From assembly GCF_000518605.1 (NCBI RefSeq), contig NZ_KI912458.1:1-64000 (forward strand): DNA of 64,000 nt, read 5' to 3'. The stretch comes from Shewanella fidelis ATCC BAA-318 (GTDB lineage: Bacteria > Pseudomonadota > Gammaproteobacteria > Enterobacterales > Shewanellaceae). The position numbers were made by a program, and so were the translations under genes. How positions within the stretch are numbered: position 1 is the stretch's first letter; each line of letters opens with the position of its first letter. This document shows, piece by piece, positions 16,806-25,271 of this stretch. The notes beneath the pieces are model-generated. The model ran no database searches, was not told the DNA's origin, and saw only the letters and a program-made list of their open reading frames with translations.

Positions 16806-17531
16806 CTATGCGGTTTTACAATATGGTATCAAGCTTTGATAATCCGCAATAACACGTTTGATAAAGGCTTTTTCTGTGGCTGATGATGACGCGTTGTTCA
16901 GCCCATCAGCAATACGTTGATAGTGCTTTAAGATGCTTGCAAGGTAGTTAGCCTCAAGCTCTGGGTTGGTTCCCCACATGACAGAACCAACCGCGCTTAT
17001 CGGTTGTTCACTCATGGTTGATAAGTGCAGTATTTCATAAAAGCGACGGTTTTCTTGTACTAGCTGTTCAGAAATTAAACCTAGGCCCAATTGTTTCATT
17101 GCCATGCGCACTTTATAAATATGATGTACCGGACATAGAATAAACTCCAGCTGATGCTGTGGATGACGGGCGATAATTTGCTGCATCAAAGCTATGGTTA
17201 AATCACCGCCTACACCCGCAATAATCACTAATTGTCGCGCGTGTTTGTCTGCTAAATCGAGTTGTCCAACATCAGTGCAGTGTACTTGCCAGTCGTGTTG
17301 ATTGTGCTGCTTAGCCGTTTGCGGGTAAAAACGCTGTAACTTATGCTCAAGCTGTTGCATTAAATTAGGCACGACATCGACAAAATGGATCTGCTGTGCC
17401 GCCTTGCGCTCCAGTAGCGCCGCACCAAGCAGGCCATGATCACAGCAGCAATCCCAAATATGTTGATAATCATTGACGATCATCTGGTTGATTTGCTGTA
17501 GGCGTTGGCTAATTTTCAAAGACTGATTCAC
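16806..17531 (-). CDS. trmK: TrmK-family tRNA (adenine-N1) methyltransferase
   Basis: SAM-dependent methyltransferase of the COG2384/TrmK family, which makes m1A22 in some bacterial tRNAs. The 241-aa protein starts SLKISQRLQQINQMI, then motif I reads IWDCCCDHGLLGAALL where the family usually has D-(I/V)-G-(S/T)-DH-x-x-(I/L). Later GVGGDLTIALMQQII and LEFILCPVHH match the family. The Gly of motif I is replaced by Cys-Cys, so the tRNA activity proven in Bacillus should not be assumed for this gammaproteobacterial member. Confidence 0.8.
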   Translation of the reverse strand: MNQSLKISQRLQQINQMIVNDYQHIWDCCCDHGLLGAALLERKAAQQIHFVDVVPNLMQQLEHKLQRFYPQTAKQHNQHDWQVHCTDVGQLDLADKHARQLVIIAGVGGDLTIALMQQIIARHPQHQLEFILCPVHHIYKVRMAMKQLGLGLISEQLVQENRRFYEILHLSTMSEQPISAVGSVMWGTNPELEANYLASILKHYQRIADGLNNASSSATEKAFIKRVIADYQSLIPYCKTA

Positions 17532-17607
17532 TCGGAATAAAATGGCCGGCCATTTTAAATGATGCTATAGGGATGTCGTCAATAGTCGGCCTTTGATTAG
17601 TTGCAGC

Positions 17608-18300
17608 TTAAGAAGCTAGCATCTCCTTATTCGAGACAATCATCACTCGTTGAATCGATTCACTCTCGGGATCTTGTGCGGCAATCGCACATGACAGCAT
17701 CGCTGCGGCAACTTGTTCTGCTGCAATTGGACGATATTGATGTAATGGACCGACAAAAACAGCAGAAACAAAGCGAAATGCATTTTTAGCGGCATCTTCG
17801 AGTAATCGGCTTTCGCTGCGTTTACCGAGTAATAAACTAGGTTGAAATAACCAAAGGCGTTTAGGTGATGCCGCTTGTTGCGTTTCAGCTAATAACTGGC
17901 TTAGTGCCTCTTGGGTTTGACCTTTCACCCGGTTATAAAAGCTTTTGGCTTGGCTATTTGCGCCTAACGCGGTAACGACAAAGTTAGCACTTGCTTGGCA
18001 TTTACTGATGAAATCAAGGCAAGCTGTTTTATCAACCGCGATAAAGGCTTGTTGGCTGCCAGCCTGCTTAATCGTGGTACCTAAACAGCAAAATGCGTGG
18101 TCAATTGCAACGGGGAGCGTGAGTGTTGCAATTTCGCTTAACTGGCAAGCTATGAATGTGACTTGGGTTTTGCCGTTGGCTTGGTATTGCGGGGCGCTTC
18201 TGCCAATAAGGACAATGTTTTCATAACAGTCAGAATCAATTAACTTTTGCAGCAGTAACTGCCCAATAAGTCCGGTAGCGCCGATCAGTGCCGCGTTCAT
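17608..18300 (-). CDS. NAD(P)-binding Rossmann-fold oxidoreductase-like protein
   Basis: A 230-aa atypical short-chain dehydrogenase/epimerase-like protein. The N-terminus AALIGATGLIGQLLLQKL has the GxxGxxG dinucleotide-binding loop; CCLGTTIKQAGS and FVVTALGANSQAKSFYNRVKG follow, as in the YbjT/HTATIP2-like group. The YxxxK pair appears as YNRVK. Substrate unknown. Same strand as trmK, 76 bp upstream of it. Confidence 0.8.
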   Translation of the reverse strand: MNAALIGATGLIGQLLLQKLIDSDCYENIVLIGRSAPQYQANGKTQVTFIACQLSEIATLTLPVAIDHAFCCLGTTIKQAGSQQAFIAVDKTACLDFISKCQASANFVVTALGANSQAKSFYNRVKGQTQEALSQLLAETQQAASPKRLWLFQPSLLLGKRSESRLLEDAAKNAFRFVSAVFVGPLHQYRPIAAEQVAAAMLSCAIAAQDPESESIQRVMIVSNKEMLAS

Positions 18301-18408
18301 ATGCTTGCTCTAAGTAAAAGTGTTGATAGCGTAAGTGTAGAGAGCTAGAAGAGGGAAGCAAATACTTTATGCTTTTGAGCCAAGAGTCTTGACCCTGTTG
18401 ATTGTTAC

Positions 18409-18429
18409 AAGGCCGGCAGCACCGGCCTT
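18409..18429 (-). terminator. Hairpin downstream of pepT
   Basis: AAGGCCGG/CCGGCCTT stem with a 5-base loop just after the pepT stop. Weak U tract on the minus strand. Confidence 0.55.
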
Positions 18430-18451
18430 TGGACTAACTAAATTGGCATAC

Positions 18452-19675
18452 CTATTTATGTTTTGCAGTCAGTTTAGCTATTTCAATGATGGTTTGGCAG
18501 GCTTGCTCCATAGATTCAAGACAGACGTATTCATGCTTGCCATGGAAATTATGACCGCCAGTAAAGATATTAGGGCAAGGTAAACCCATGTATGACAGGC
18601 GCGAACCGTCGGTACCGCCACGGATAGGCTTAACAATTGGTTCTATGTTTAGGTTTTGCATTGCTTGTTTGGCAATGTCGATAATATGCGGGTGCGGCAA
18701 TACTTGCTGTTTCATATTCAAATAAGAGTCTTGAATATCAATTGTGAGCTGACCAATACTGAGCTCAGCGTTATATTTGCTCACAAGGTCCGCTAACCAG
18801 CGTTTTCGTTGCTCGAATAGATCGAGGTCAAAATCGCGAATGATATAAGTTAGTGTGGCTTTTTCGGTTACGCCTTCCATGCTCATTAAGTGGAAGAAGC
18901 CGTCGTAGTCTTTACTGCATTCCGGTGTATCTTTTAATGGCATTTTGGCGTGGAATCGAGCCGCAATAGTTTGCGCGTTAACCATCACACCGTAGGCTGT
19001 TCCCGGGTGACAGTTATTGCCGGTTGCAGTTATCACTGCGGTTGCGGCATTAAAGTTCTCATATTCAAGCTCACCAAGTTGGCCGCCATCAACTGTGTAC
19101 GCCCACTGTGCACCAAAGCTTTCAACATCGAAATGGTCGGCGCCGCGACCAATTTCTTCATCGGGTGTAAAGCATAAGCGAATTTTACCGTGAGGGATTT
19201 CAGGATGAGTTAGCAGGTGGTGTAGTGCGCAAATAATTTCGGCAATGCCAGCTTTATCATCACCACCTAGCAAGCTTGCGCCGTCTGTAGTGATCAAGGT
19301 TTGTCCTTGATATTGATTAAGGCTAGTAAACTGGCTTGGCGAAAGTACTTCTTCAAGACCTAACTGAATATCTTTGCCGTTATAATTTTCAATAATTTGT
19401 GGGTTAACGTTAGCCCCACTAAAGTCTGGTGCGGTATCTAGGTGAGCAATAAAACCAATACATGGAGCATCAGCGACATTGCCCGGCACAGTCGCGGTTA
19501 AATAGCCTTTATCTGATAATTTAACCTCTTCGAAACCAAGGCTGATAAGTTCTTGGCGCAGATGCTGAGCAAATACAAACTGGTTATCTGTACTCGGGAC
19601 ACTTTGGCTACTGCCATCAGATTGAGTGTTAAAACTGACGTAGCGTAAGAACCGTTCAAGTAGCTGTTGCTTCAT
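18452..19675 (-). CDS. pepT: Peptidase T (tripeptide aminopeptidase)
   Basis: Cytoplasmic zinc metallopeptidase (M20B) releasing the N-terminal residue of tripeptides. At 407 aa it matches E. coli PepT. Starts with LLERFLRYVSFNTQSD; metal ligands are visible in GFIAHLDTAPD (His), LLGGDDKAGIAEI (bridging Asp), FTPDEEIGRGADHF (Glu-Glu) and FTGGHNFHGKHE (His). It is a single gene with a hairpin after it. Confidence 0.97.
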   Translation of the reverse strand: MKQQLLERFLRYVSFNTQSDGSSQSVPSTDNQFVFAQHLRQELISLGFEEVKLSDKGYLTATVPGNVADAPCIGFIAHLDTAPDFSGANVNPQIIENYNGKDIQLGLEEVLSPSQFTSLNQYQGQTLITTDGASLLGGDDKAGIAEIICALHHLLTHPEIPHGKIRLCFTPDEEIGRGADHFDVESFGAQWAYTVDGGQLGELEYENFNAATAVITATGNNCHPGTAYGVMVNAQTIAARFHAKMPLKDTPECSKDYDGFFHLMSMEGVTEKATLTYIIRDFDLDLFEQRKRWLADLVSKYNAELSIGQLTIDIQDSYLNMKQQVLPHPHIIDIAKQAMQNLNIEPIVKPIRGGTDGSRLSYMGLPCPNIFTGGHNFHGKHEYVCLESMEQACQTIIEIAKLTAKHK

Positions 19676-19877
19676 AATCGTAATGTCTAAAATAGCAAAA
19701 AGTGCTTGGAGTCTAACAAGCCATTGAGTGAATTCATTAGATGTTGATCAAATTTTACTTAATCACTGCTTATTTTGTTATGTCGTTTTCTGTCTGCTCA
19801 GTCACAGTTGAGCGCTACTAACTTCATTGTGGTTTGGTTATATTAGGTGCAGTTTTGCCTTAAAGAGAGCATTTACA

Positions 19878-20654
19878 ATGGATATAGCATGGCTGCAGTT
19901 AGGCCTGTTTATGTTGGTGTTATTGGTCCCACTCGCAATAAGCCGATATTTCCAATTAGCGTTGAGCCTAGATATGTTATCAGCGGTAATACGCATGACG
20001 CTGCAATTGGTGTTAGTCGGTCTTTATCTGCAATATCTATTTGAACTTGATAGTGTTTGGGTCAACTCTGCTTGGCTGTTGGTCATGTTACTTGTTGGTA
20101 GCAGTTCGATAATTAGCAAAGCTAAACTACCTAAGCGACTCTTATATATGCCAGTATTTTTTGGCTTAGTATTAGGCTTGTTTCCAGTGTTGTGGTTGAT
20201 GATTGTTTTTTTACTGTCACCAGAGCCGTTATATACCGCGCAATATTTAATCCCCACAGCGGGGATGCTGCTAGGCAATTGTTTAAGCGGCAATATTGTT
20301 GCGCTACAGAGGTTATTTGGCGCATTTAGTGATAGAAAGGCTGAGTATCAAGGTGCATTGGCGCTGGGCGCTTCTCCTTCACAAGCCTGTTTGCCCTTTG
20401 TGCAAACCGCGATGCAACAAGCGTTTGCCCCCATTATGGCTTCAATGGCAACAATGGGCTTAGTAACGTTACCGGGGATGATGACAGGCCAAATACTTGG
20501 TGGTATTGATCCGTTAATTGCCATCAAATATCAGATAGTGATCTCTGTGGCGATTTTTGTCACCTTGTCAGTCTCTGTTGCTGCCACTTTGCTTTTATGC
20601 GTTCGCCGAGTCATTGCCAGTACAGGGCGAGTTAACGTCTTCATGAGTAAATAA
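19878..20654 (+). CDS. fetB: FetB-like ABC transporter permease (UPF0014), no ATPase partner
   Basis: Integral membrane permease of 258 aa with about seven helices. Signatures of the FetB/UPF0014 family: MTLQLVLVGLYLQYLFELD near the N-terminus, LIPTAGMLLGNCLSG, ALALGASPSQA and ATMGLVTLPGMMTGQILGG. In E. coli FetB works with the ATPase FetA in iron export and oxidative-stress resistance. Here no ATP-binding protein is adjacent on either side. ATG at 19878 is chosen because the family starts there; the longer frame upstream lacks support. A terminator follows directly. Confidence 0.85.
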   Translation: MDIAWLQLGLFMLVLLVPLAISRYFQLALSLDMLSAVIRMTLQLVLVGLYLQYLFELDSVWVNSAWLLVMLLVGSSSIISKAKLPKRLLYMPVFFGLVLGLFPVLWLMIVFLLSPEPLYTAQYLIPTAGMLLGNCLSGNIVALQRLFGAFSDRKAEYQGALALGASPSQACLPFVQTAMQQAFAPIMASMATMGLVTLPGMMTGQILGGIDPLIAIKYQIVISVAIFVTLSVSVAATLLLCVRRVIASTGRVNVFMSK

Positions 20655-20656
20655 GA

Positions 20657-20686
20657 AAGGCTGCAAGCTTTAATGGCTGCAGCCTT
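20657..20686 (+). terminator. Terminator after fetB
   Basis: AAGGCTGCA/TGCAGCCTT stem with a 12-base loop starting two bases after the stop codon and followed by a T-rich stretch. Confidence 0.65.
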
Positions 20687-20734
20687 TGATGTTTGAGCTT
20701 TTTACACTACTAGATGATCAAACCTCAGTGCAAG

Positions 20735-20962
20735 TTACAGCACTAACTCCATATCAAGTTCGATATCGGTACAGCCTTTTTTACAGCAAATACCCGCAAC
20801 GCTGTCTTCTTGGCCTTTTACAGGTAGCTTCATAGATAGTGCTTGGTTGCACACAGGGCAGAGAACGGTATTACCTTTAAAGACTCTTTTGATAAGGTTT
20901 TTTTGTTCGATAAAAGATTTTGCTGTGGTGTCATTGATCACCGAGAAATCCATTTTTGCCAT
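20735..20962 (-). CDS. Small zinc-ribbon-like protein
   Basis: A 75-aa protein with four or more cysteines arranged as LCPVCNQAL and, 21 residues on, GICCKKGC. This is a plausible zinc ribbon. The N-terminal third is helical and charged. No signal peptide. Function unknown; monocistronic. Confidence 0.7.
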   Translation of the reverse strand: MAKMDFSVINDTTAKSFIEQKNLIKRVFKGNTVLCPVCNQALSMKLPVKGQEDSVAGICCKKGCTDIELDMELVL

Positions 20963-21196
20963 AGATTTTTTGTGCCTTTGTGTTTGCTATGCACAAGGAT
21001 ATTTGTGCGCTAATAGGCTGAGTATATCTAGGCTTTTCACTGTAATAAAGCTTTAGTCAGTGCTAAATCGGCATATTTTGATTAAACAAAAACAAAGGTC
21101 GGATATGGTGTTTGTTATTTGAGGCGTATAAACGGACTGAGTATACTAGCGCATTGTTATTTTGGGTTGGTTTGTCACGGGCAAGAGAGTACATAA

Positions 21197-21361
21197 ATGA
21201 GTGAAGAGTTACCTGTTAGTGGATTAGCTAACGCGACTAAAGAGGTGCAGTTGGCTGTTGATCTGATCTTTCTTTTAGAGAGCAATAATATCGATCCCGA
21301 AGTTGCGTTAGCGGCGTTAGAAATTGTTAAGCAGGACTTACAAGCTAAGTGCGGATCATAA
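21197..21361 (+). CDS. rsmS: RsmS/YbaM family small regulatory protein (54 aa)
   Basis: Short frame, MSEELPVSGLANATKEVQLA continuing VDLIFLLESNNIDPEVALAALEIVKQD, matching E. coli YbaM/RsmS (53 aa, DUF2496) in length. The core VxLAVDLIxLLE...L.ALxIVKxD is shared. RsmS is a pleiotropic regulator of secondary metabolism and exoenzymes in enterobacteria such as Pectobacterium; its role here is unknown. GAGAG lies 10 bases before the ATG. In E. coli the gene neighbours priC; no priC is seen here. Confidence 0.82.
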   Translation: MSEELPVSGLANATKEVQLAVDLIFLLESNNIDPEVALAALEIVKQDLQAKCGS

Positions 21362-21464
21362 TATTTACTATCACTTCAATTAATTGACAGCTGCAATTTA
21401 TGATTTAAGTCATTACAGCTACAGTTTGTCAGCATTATAGCGCTATTTAATACGGTTTTTTATA

Positions 21465-22196
21465 ATGGAATCTTCGACGACTATTTCGTTACTCGATCTT
21501 GTTGCACCTTTTTGTTTTATTGTCAGTTGGGTGGGTTATACCTATTTTGCCAAGCATAAGGCTAAAACGACCAATTGCATCGCGCGCTGCTTGCATCAGC
21601 ACCGTATTCACTGGATGCATGAACTTATTGGTCGAGAGGTTAGAGTGGGGGAGGCTGCATTACTGGCTAACCTTGAACGTAATATTGCTTTTTTTGCATC
21701 CACAACACTACTTGTATTAGCCGGTGTGTTAACGCTATTTGCTCAAGTTGAACGCTTAGAGGCGGTTATTGCCAGTATTCCATTTGCTGCTGAACCTAAT
21801 CATGCATTAGTACAGGTCAAGCTGGGCATGCTGACGTTTATTTTTATTATGGCGTTTTTTCAGTTTACTTGGTCGATGCGCCAGTACGGTTTTTTAAATG
21901 TTATGGTTGGCGCGGCACCAGTTGATAAAGATGGCAAAAACGAAAATTTACGTCGCTATGCTAAACAGATGGCAACGGTGCAAGATCAAGCGACTCACTC
22001 TTATAACTACGGTTTGCGCTCTTACTACTTCTCAATGGCGGCTTTATGTTGGTTCTTTCATCCTATCGCTTTTATTGCTGCGAGTATTTTCGTGGTGATC
22101 ACGCTATATCGACGAGAGTTTAAGTCTAAAGCCGTGATTGCGATCACCAAAGGCCAAGAGCTACTTAAGCAAGAAAGGGCTGACAAATACAGTTAA
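21465..22196 (+). CDS. DUF599 family inner-membrane protein
   Basis: A 243-aa membrane protein with about five hydrophobic segments (9-28, 75-95, 120-140, 185-215). The DUF599 signature is visible: LLANLERNIAFFASTTLLVL followed by AGVLTLF, and TWSMRQYGFLNVMVGAAP. Function unknown in the family. Single gene, 103 bp after rsmS. Confidence 0.88.
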   Translation: MESSTTISLLDLVAPFCFIVSWVGYTYFAKHKAKTTNCIARCLHQHRIHWMHELIGREVRVGEAALLANLERNIAFFASTTLLVLAGVLTLFAQVERLEAVIASIPFAAEPNHALVQVKLGMLTFIFIMAFFQFTWSMRQYGFLNVMVGAAPVDKDGKNENLRRYAKQMATVQDQATHSYNYGLRSYYFSMAALCWFFHPIAFIAASIFVVITLYRREFKSKAVIAITKGQELLKQERADKYS

Positions 22197-22233
22197 CTCT
22201 TTCTTTGCCTAGCGTGGCTAAGAAACTCCTGTT

Positions 22234-23586
22234 TTATAACGCTTGCTCTGTGGCTGTTTCTGCAGGGCAAGCTTTATTGCGCATAACGTTAAAGATGGCA
22301 TTAACATCAATTTTGGCATCAAGTCTTGATGCCAATAGATACATGCCTGCGAGTTTACGGTGAATGAAAATGGCATCAGCTGGTGGTGTATGCCACTTGT
22401 CAGCGTTTGAGCTAATTGCCATACCTGCAGCTTTAATGCGTTGAGCTAAGTCGCTAGCACCAAAGTCATAGGCTTGCTCTGCGCGCAATGGCTCACAAGC
22501 CTGATAGAAAATATCTAAGATCAGCGATTTTTGTTGCTCATCAATAGCCGCTCTAAAAAAGCCTATTTTCTCTGCGGCACTGGCCATCGCTGCACGGTCA
22601 TTATCTTTGGCTGCACACATCAGTAATAAGTACTGCTTAGATAAATGGGTTGGGATCTTCCGTGTGGCACCAAAATCTAATAATACAATTTTCTGTTTAT
22701 CTGATTGATATTGAAAGTTGGCAAAATTAGGGTCAGTTTGCATTAATCCAAATTCAAATAACTCCCTGAAAAATAGCCTGAGTAATTGACTGGCAACACT
22801 ATCGCGGATCGTTTGTTGCTCATTGGCGACCGATTCGATACTGGCACCATCAATGTAGTCCATCACTAGGATGTCGCTGGTACATAAGTTTGCGATGGGG
22901 GCCGGGATAGTAAAATCGGTGTCATCGTTAAGCAATGCACGATAGCGGTTTAGCATCGCTAGCTCGATTTGATAGTCGGCTTCACTGTGAAGCTGTTTTT
23001 TAGCTTCATTTAACAGGTTATCAAATTGCACGTTTTGCGGAACTAAGCCCGACAAGCGGAGCAGAGAGGCGACATTATCAATATCACTATCTATGCTGTC
23101 ACGGATCCCTGGGTATTGGATTTTTACCGCTAACTTTTTGCCATCCGCTAAGGTCGCCTGATGTACCTGACCAATGGAAGCGGCTGCAAAAGGGCGCAGT
23201 TCAAAGTGGGCAAAAGGCGTTAACCAATCTGCTCCCCAATTTCGCTGCAAAATTTCAATAAGCTGCTTGTGTGGCATCACTTTAGCTTCTGAGCGCAGCT
23301 TAGATAAAAGCTCACTCAACTCTTTTGGCATTAGTTCACCAGAGTCCATCGACAACATTTGGCCAACCTTCATGGCAGCGCCACGCATTTGCGACAGTTT
23401 CTCAGCAACCTGGGTGATATTCTTCGGCGTTAGCACCAGCTCTTGTAACTTTGGCGACTGGCCTTGGCTAAGCTTCTTAGCGCCTTCAAACAGTACATTT
23501 CCGGCAACGCGAGAGGCCAAACCGCCCAAAGAAGATAATCGCGACAGGCGGCTAGCTGGTACTTTTGCTGTTTGGGAGCTTTTCAT
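22234..23586 (-). CDS. ABC1/ADCK/UbiB family atypical kinase
   Basis: A 450-aa protein-kinase-like ATPase of the ABC1/COQ8 group, related to proteins supporting ubiquinone biosynthesis. Diagnostic motifs: KxGQ as MKVGQMLSMD (around residue 72), the Ala-rich loop FAAASIGQVHQATL, the conserved Lys in LAVKIQYPGI, and the DFG-like metal site KIVLLDFGATRKI. No C-terminal membrane helix pair as in UbiB itself, and it is not in a ubi operon, so this is a paralogue rather than ubiB. Substrate is unknown. Confidence 0.9.
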   Translation of the reverse strand: MKSSQTAKVPASRLSRLSSLGGLASRVAGNVLFEGAKKLSQGQSPKLQELVLTPKNITQVAEKLSQMRGAAMKVGQMLSMDSGELMPKELSELLSKLRSEAKVMPHKQLIEILQRNWGADWLTPFAHFELRPFAAASIGQVHQATLADGKKLAVKIQYPGIRDSIDSDIDNVASLLRLSGLVPQNVQFDNLLNEAKKQLHSEADYQIELAMLNRYRALLNDDTDFTIPAPIANLCTSDILVMDYIDGASIESVANEQQTIRDSVASQLLRLFFRELFEFGLMQTDPNFANFQYQSDKQKIVLLDFGATRKIPTHLSKQYLLLMCAAKDNDRAAMASAAEKIGFFRAAIDEQQKSLILDIFYQACEPLRAEQAYDFGASDLAQRIKAAGMAISSNADKWHTPPADAIFIHRKLAGMYLLASRLDAKIDVNAIFNVMRNKACPAETATEQAL

Positions 23587-23811
23587 TTTATAACCTCATA
23601 TGAAACCAAGTTACTGACTATGTTTTATTTAATGACAGTTATCAATACGCGACAAAATTAATAAAGATCAAGCAAAGTAGGCATAAGAGCACTTAGCAAA
23701 ATCGGTATTAAATAAGATTTGTTTTGGGTTATAGATTAATTGGTTCTTGGTGTGGTGCTGTTTATCCTATAGTATTGCCGGCTATTTTTAGATACGGATA
23801 AGGTTTGAGTT

Positions 23812-25203
23812 TTGCACACTATTGAGCAGTTAATGTCGGGACAATTACAAGGCTGTAAGCGCCTACAAATTGCAGCAGGTTTAACCGAGTTTCCTCAAGC
23901 CATTTTTAACTTGGCTGATAGCCTTGAAGTTCTCGACTTATCTGACAATAACCTAAGTGAACTGCCTGATAACTTAGACCAATTAACACAGTTAAAAATA
24001 CTGTTTTTAACTAATAATAACTTTGATTCAGTGCCGTCGGTACTGGCTCGCTGCCCTAAGCTTGAAATGATTAGCTTTAAATCTAATAAGCTAACATCAG
24101 TGCCGGAGCAGTCATTACCAGAGCAAACCCGTTGGCTTATTTTGACAGATAATCAAATTGAGTCATTACCCGAAGACATGGGACGCCTGTATCGATTACA
24201 AAAGCTTGCGCTTGCAGGTAATAAGCTAACATCGTTACCGGATAGCATGGCAAATTGTAAGCAGTTAGGTTTAGCTCGCTTGTCAGCGAACGCGATGACA
24301 GCCTTGCCTGATTGGCTATTTCAATTGCCTAAGCTTAGCTGGTTGGCGATTGACGGTAACCCAATTGCAGCAGCTAAAGAGGCGGCAACGATTGACACTC
24401 ATACAAGGGTGCCAACTGTGAGTTTTGAAGCCATTGAACTACAGCAGGTAATAGGTCAAGGTGCTTCTGGGGTGATTTATCGAGCTAAATGGTTGCATCA
24501 ACCCGCTGAGTTAGCCGGTTCTAGCCATGACATTGCCGTTAAAGTGTTTAAAGGTGAGGTTACCAGTGATGGTTTCCCTGAAAACGAACTCATTAACTGT
24601 TTACAGGCTGGGCAACATCCAAACCTAATTAAAGTTATTGCCCAAATTAATGAAGCCGATAAAGCAGCGTTAGTGATGGAGCTTATTCCTCATCAATATC
24701 AAAATTTAGGCTTACCGCCATCATTACAAACTTGTACCAGAGATACTTTTTTACCTGAAACTCAGCTTGAGCTGCTAACAATTTTAAATATGGCTGCGCA
24801 GATGGCATCAGGCCTGAAACATTTACATCAGAACCAAGTCAGCCATGGTGATATCTATGCCCATAACACTATGTATAACGCTGAAGCCGATCTGTTATTT
24901 GGTGATTTTGGTGCTGCGACTAATTTGAGTTTGTTGCCGCAATTACAAAGAGAGGCGATGGAAAGTATAGAGGTTAGCGCGTTAGGTTGTTTTATCGAAG
25001 ATCTCATTCAAAACTGCTTAGTAACCAGTGAAAAAGTGCTGGACTTGCCAGCTGAGCAAACAGCAATACTCGCAAAATTGAATGCATTAGCTGCCGATTG
25101 TGTACAAGCTAATGTGGCGTTGCGCCCGCGCTTTGCAGAAATCGAACTGTTAATAAAGCAATATATTTGTCAGTTAACCTCTGAAGCAGCACTCGCTATT
25201 TAA
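23812..25203 (+). CDS. Leucine-rich-repeat protein kinase fusion
   Basis: A 463-aa cytoplasmic protein: LRRs at about 35-190 (units such as LEVLDLSDNNLSELPDNL and LQKLALAGNKLTSLPDSM), then a eukaryotic-type kinase domain from about 204. Kinase features are intact: Gly-rich loop IGQGASGVIYRAKW, lysine in IAVKVF, catalytic loop HGDIYAHN (Asp near 347) and metal loop DFGAA (Asp near 365). No transmembrane segment follows. Start is a TTG with AAGG eight bases upstream. Partner and substrate are unknown; no phosphatase gene is adjacent. LRR-kinase fusions are common in eukaryotes and less so in Proteobacteria. Confidence 0.9.
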   Translation: MHTIEQLMSGQLQGCKRLQIAAGLTEFPQAIFNLADSLEVLDLSDNNLSELPDNLDQLTQLKILFLTNNNFDSVPSVLARCPKLEMISFKSNKLTSVPEQSLPEQTRWLILTDNQIESLPEDMGRLYRLQKLALAGNKLTSLPDSMANCKQLGLARLSANAMTALPDWLFQLPKLSWLAIDGNPIAAAKEAATIDTHTRVPTVSFEAIELQQVIGQGASGVIYRAKWLHQPAELAGSSHDIAVKVFKGEVTSDGFPENELINCLQAGQHPNLIKVIAQINEADKAALVMELIPHQYQNLGLPPSLQTCTRDTFLPETQLELLTILNMAAQMASGLKHLHQNQVSHGDIYAHNTMYNAEADLLFGDFGAATNLSLLPQLQREAMESIEVSALGCFIEDLIQNCLVTSEKVLDLPAEQTAILAKLNALAADCVQANVALRPRFAEIELLIKQYICQLTSEAALAI

Positions 25204-25220
25204 GTGCTATTTAGCTTGAT

Positions 25221-25257
25221 AAAAAATGCCGCTAACGACAATTAGCGGCATTTTTTT
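25221..25257. terminator. Bidirectional terminator
   Basis: AAAAAATGCCGCTAA/TTAGCGGCATTTTTT stem with a 6-base loop between two convergent genes; A and T runs on both flanks. Confidence 0.9.
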
Positions 25258-25271
25258 ATGGATGAAACATA

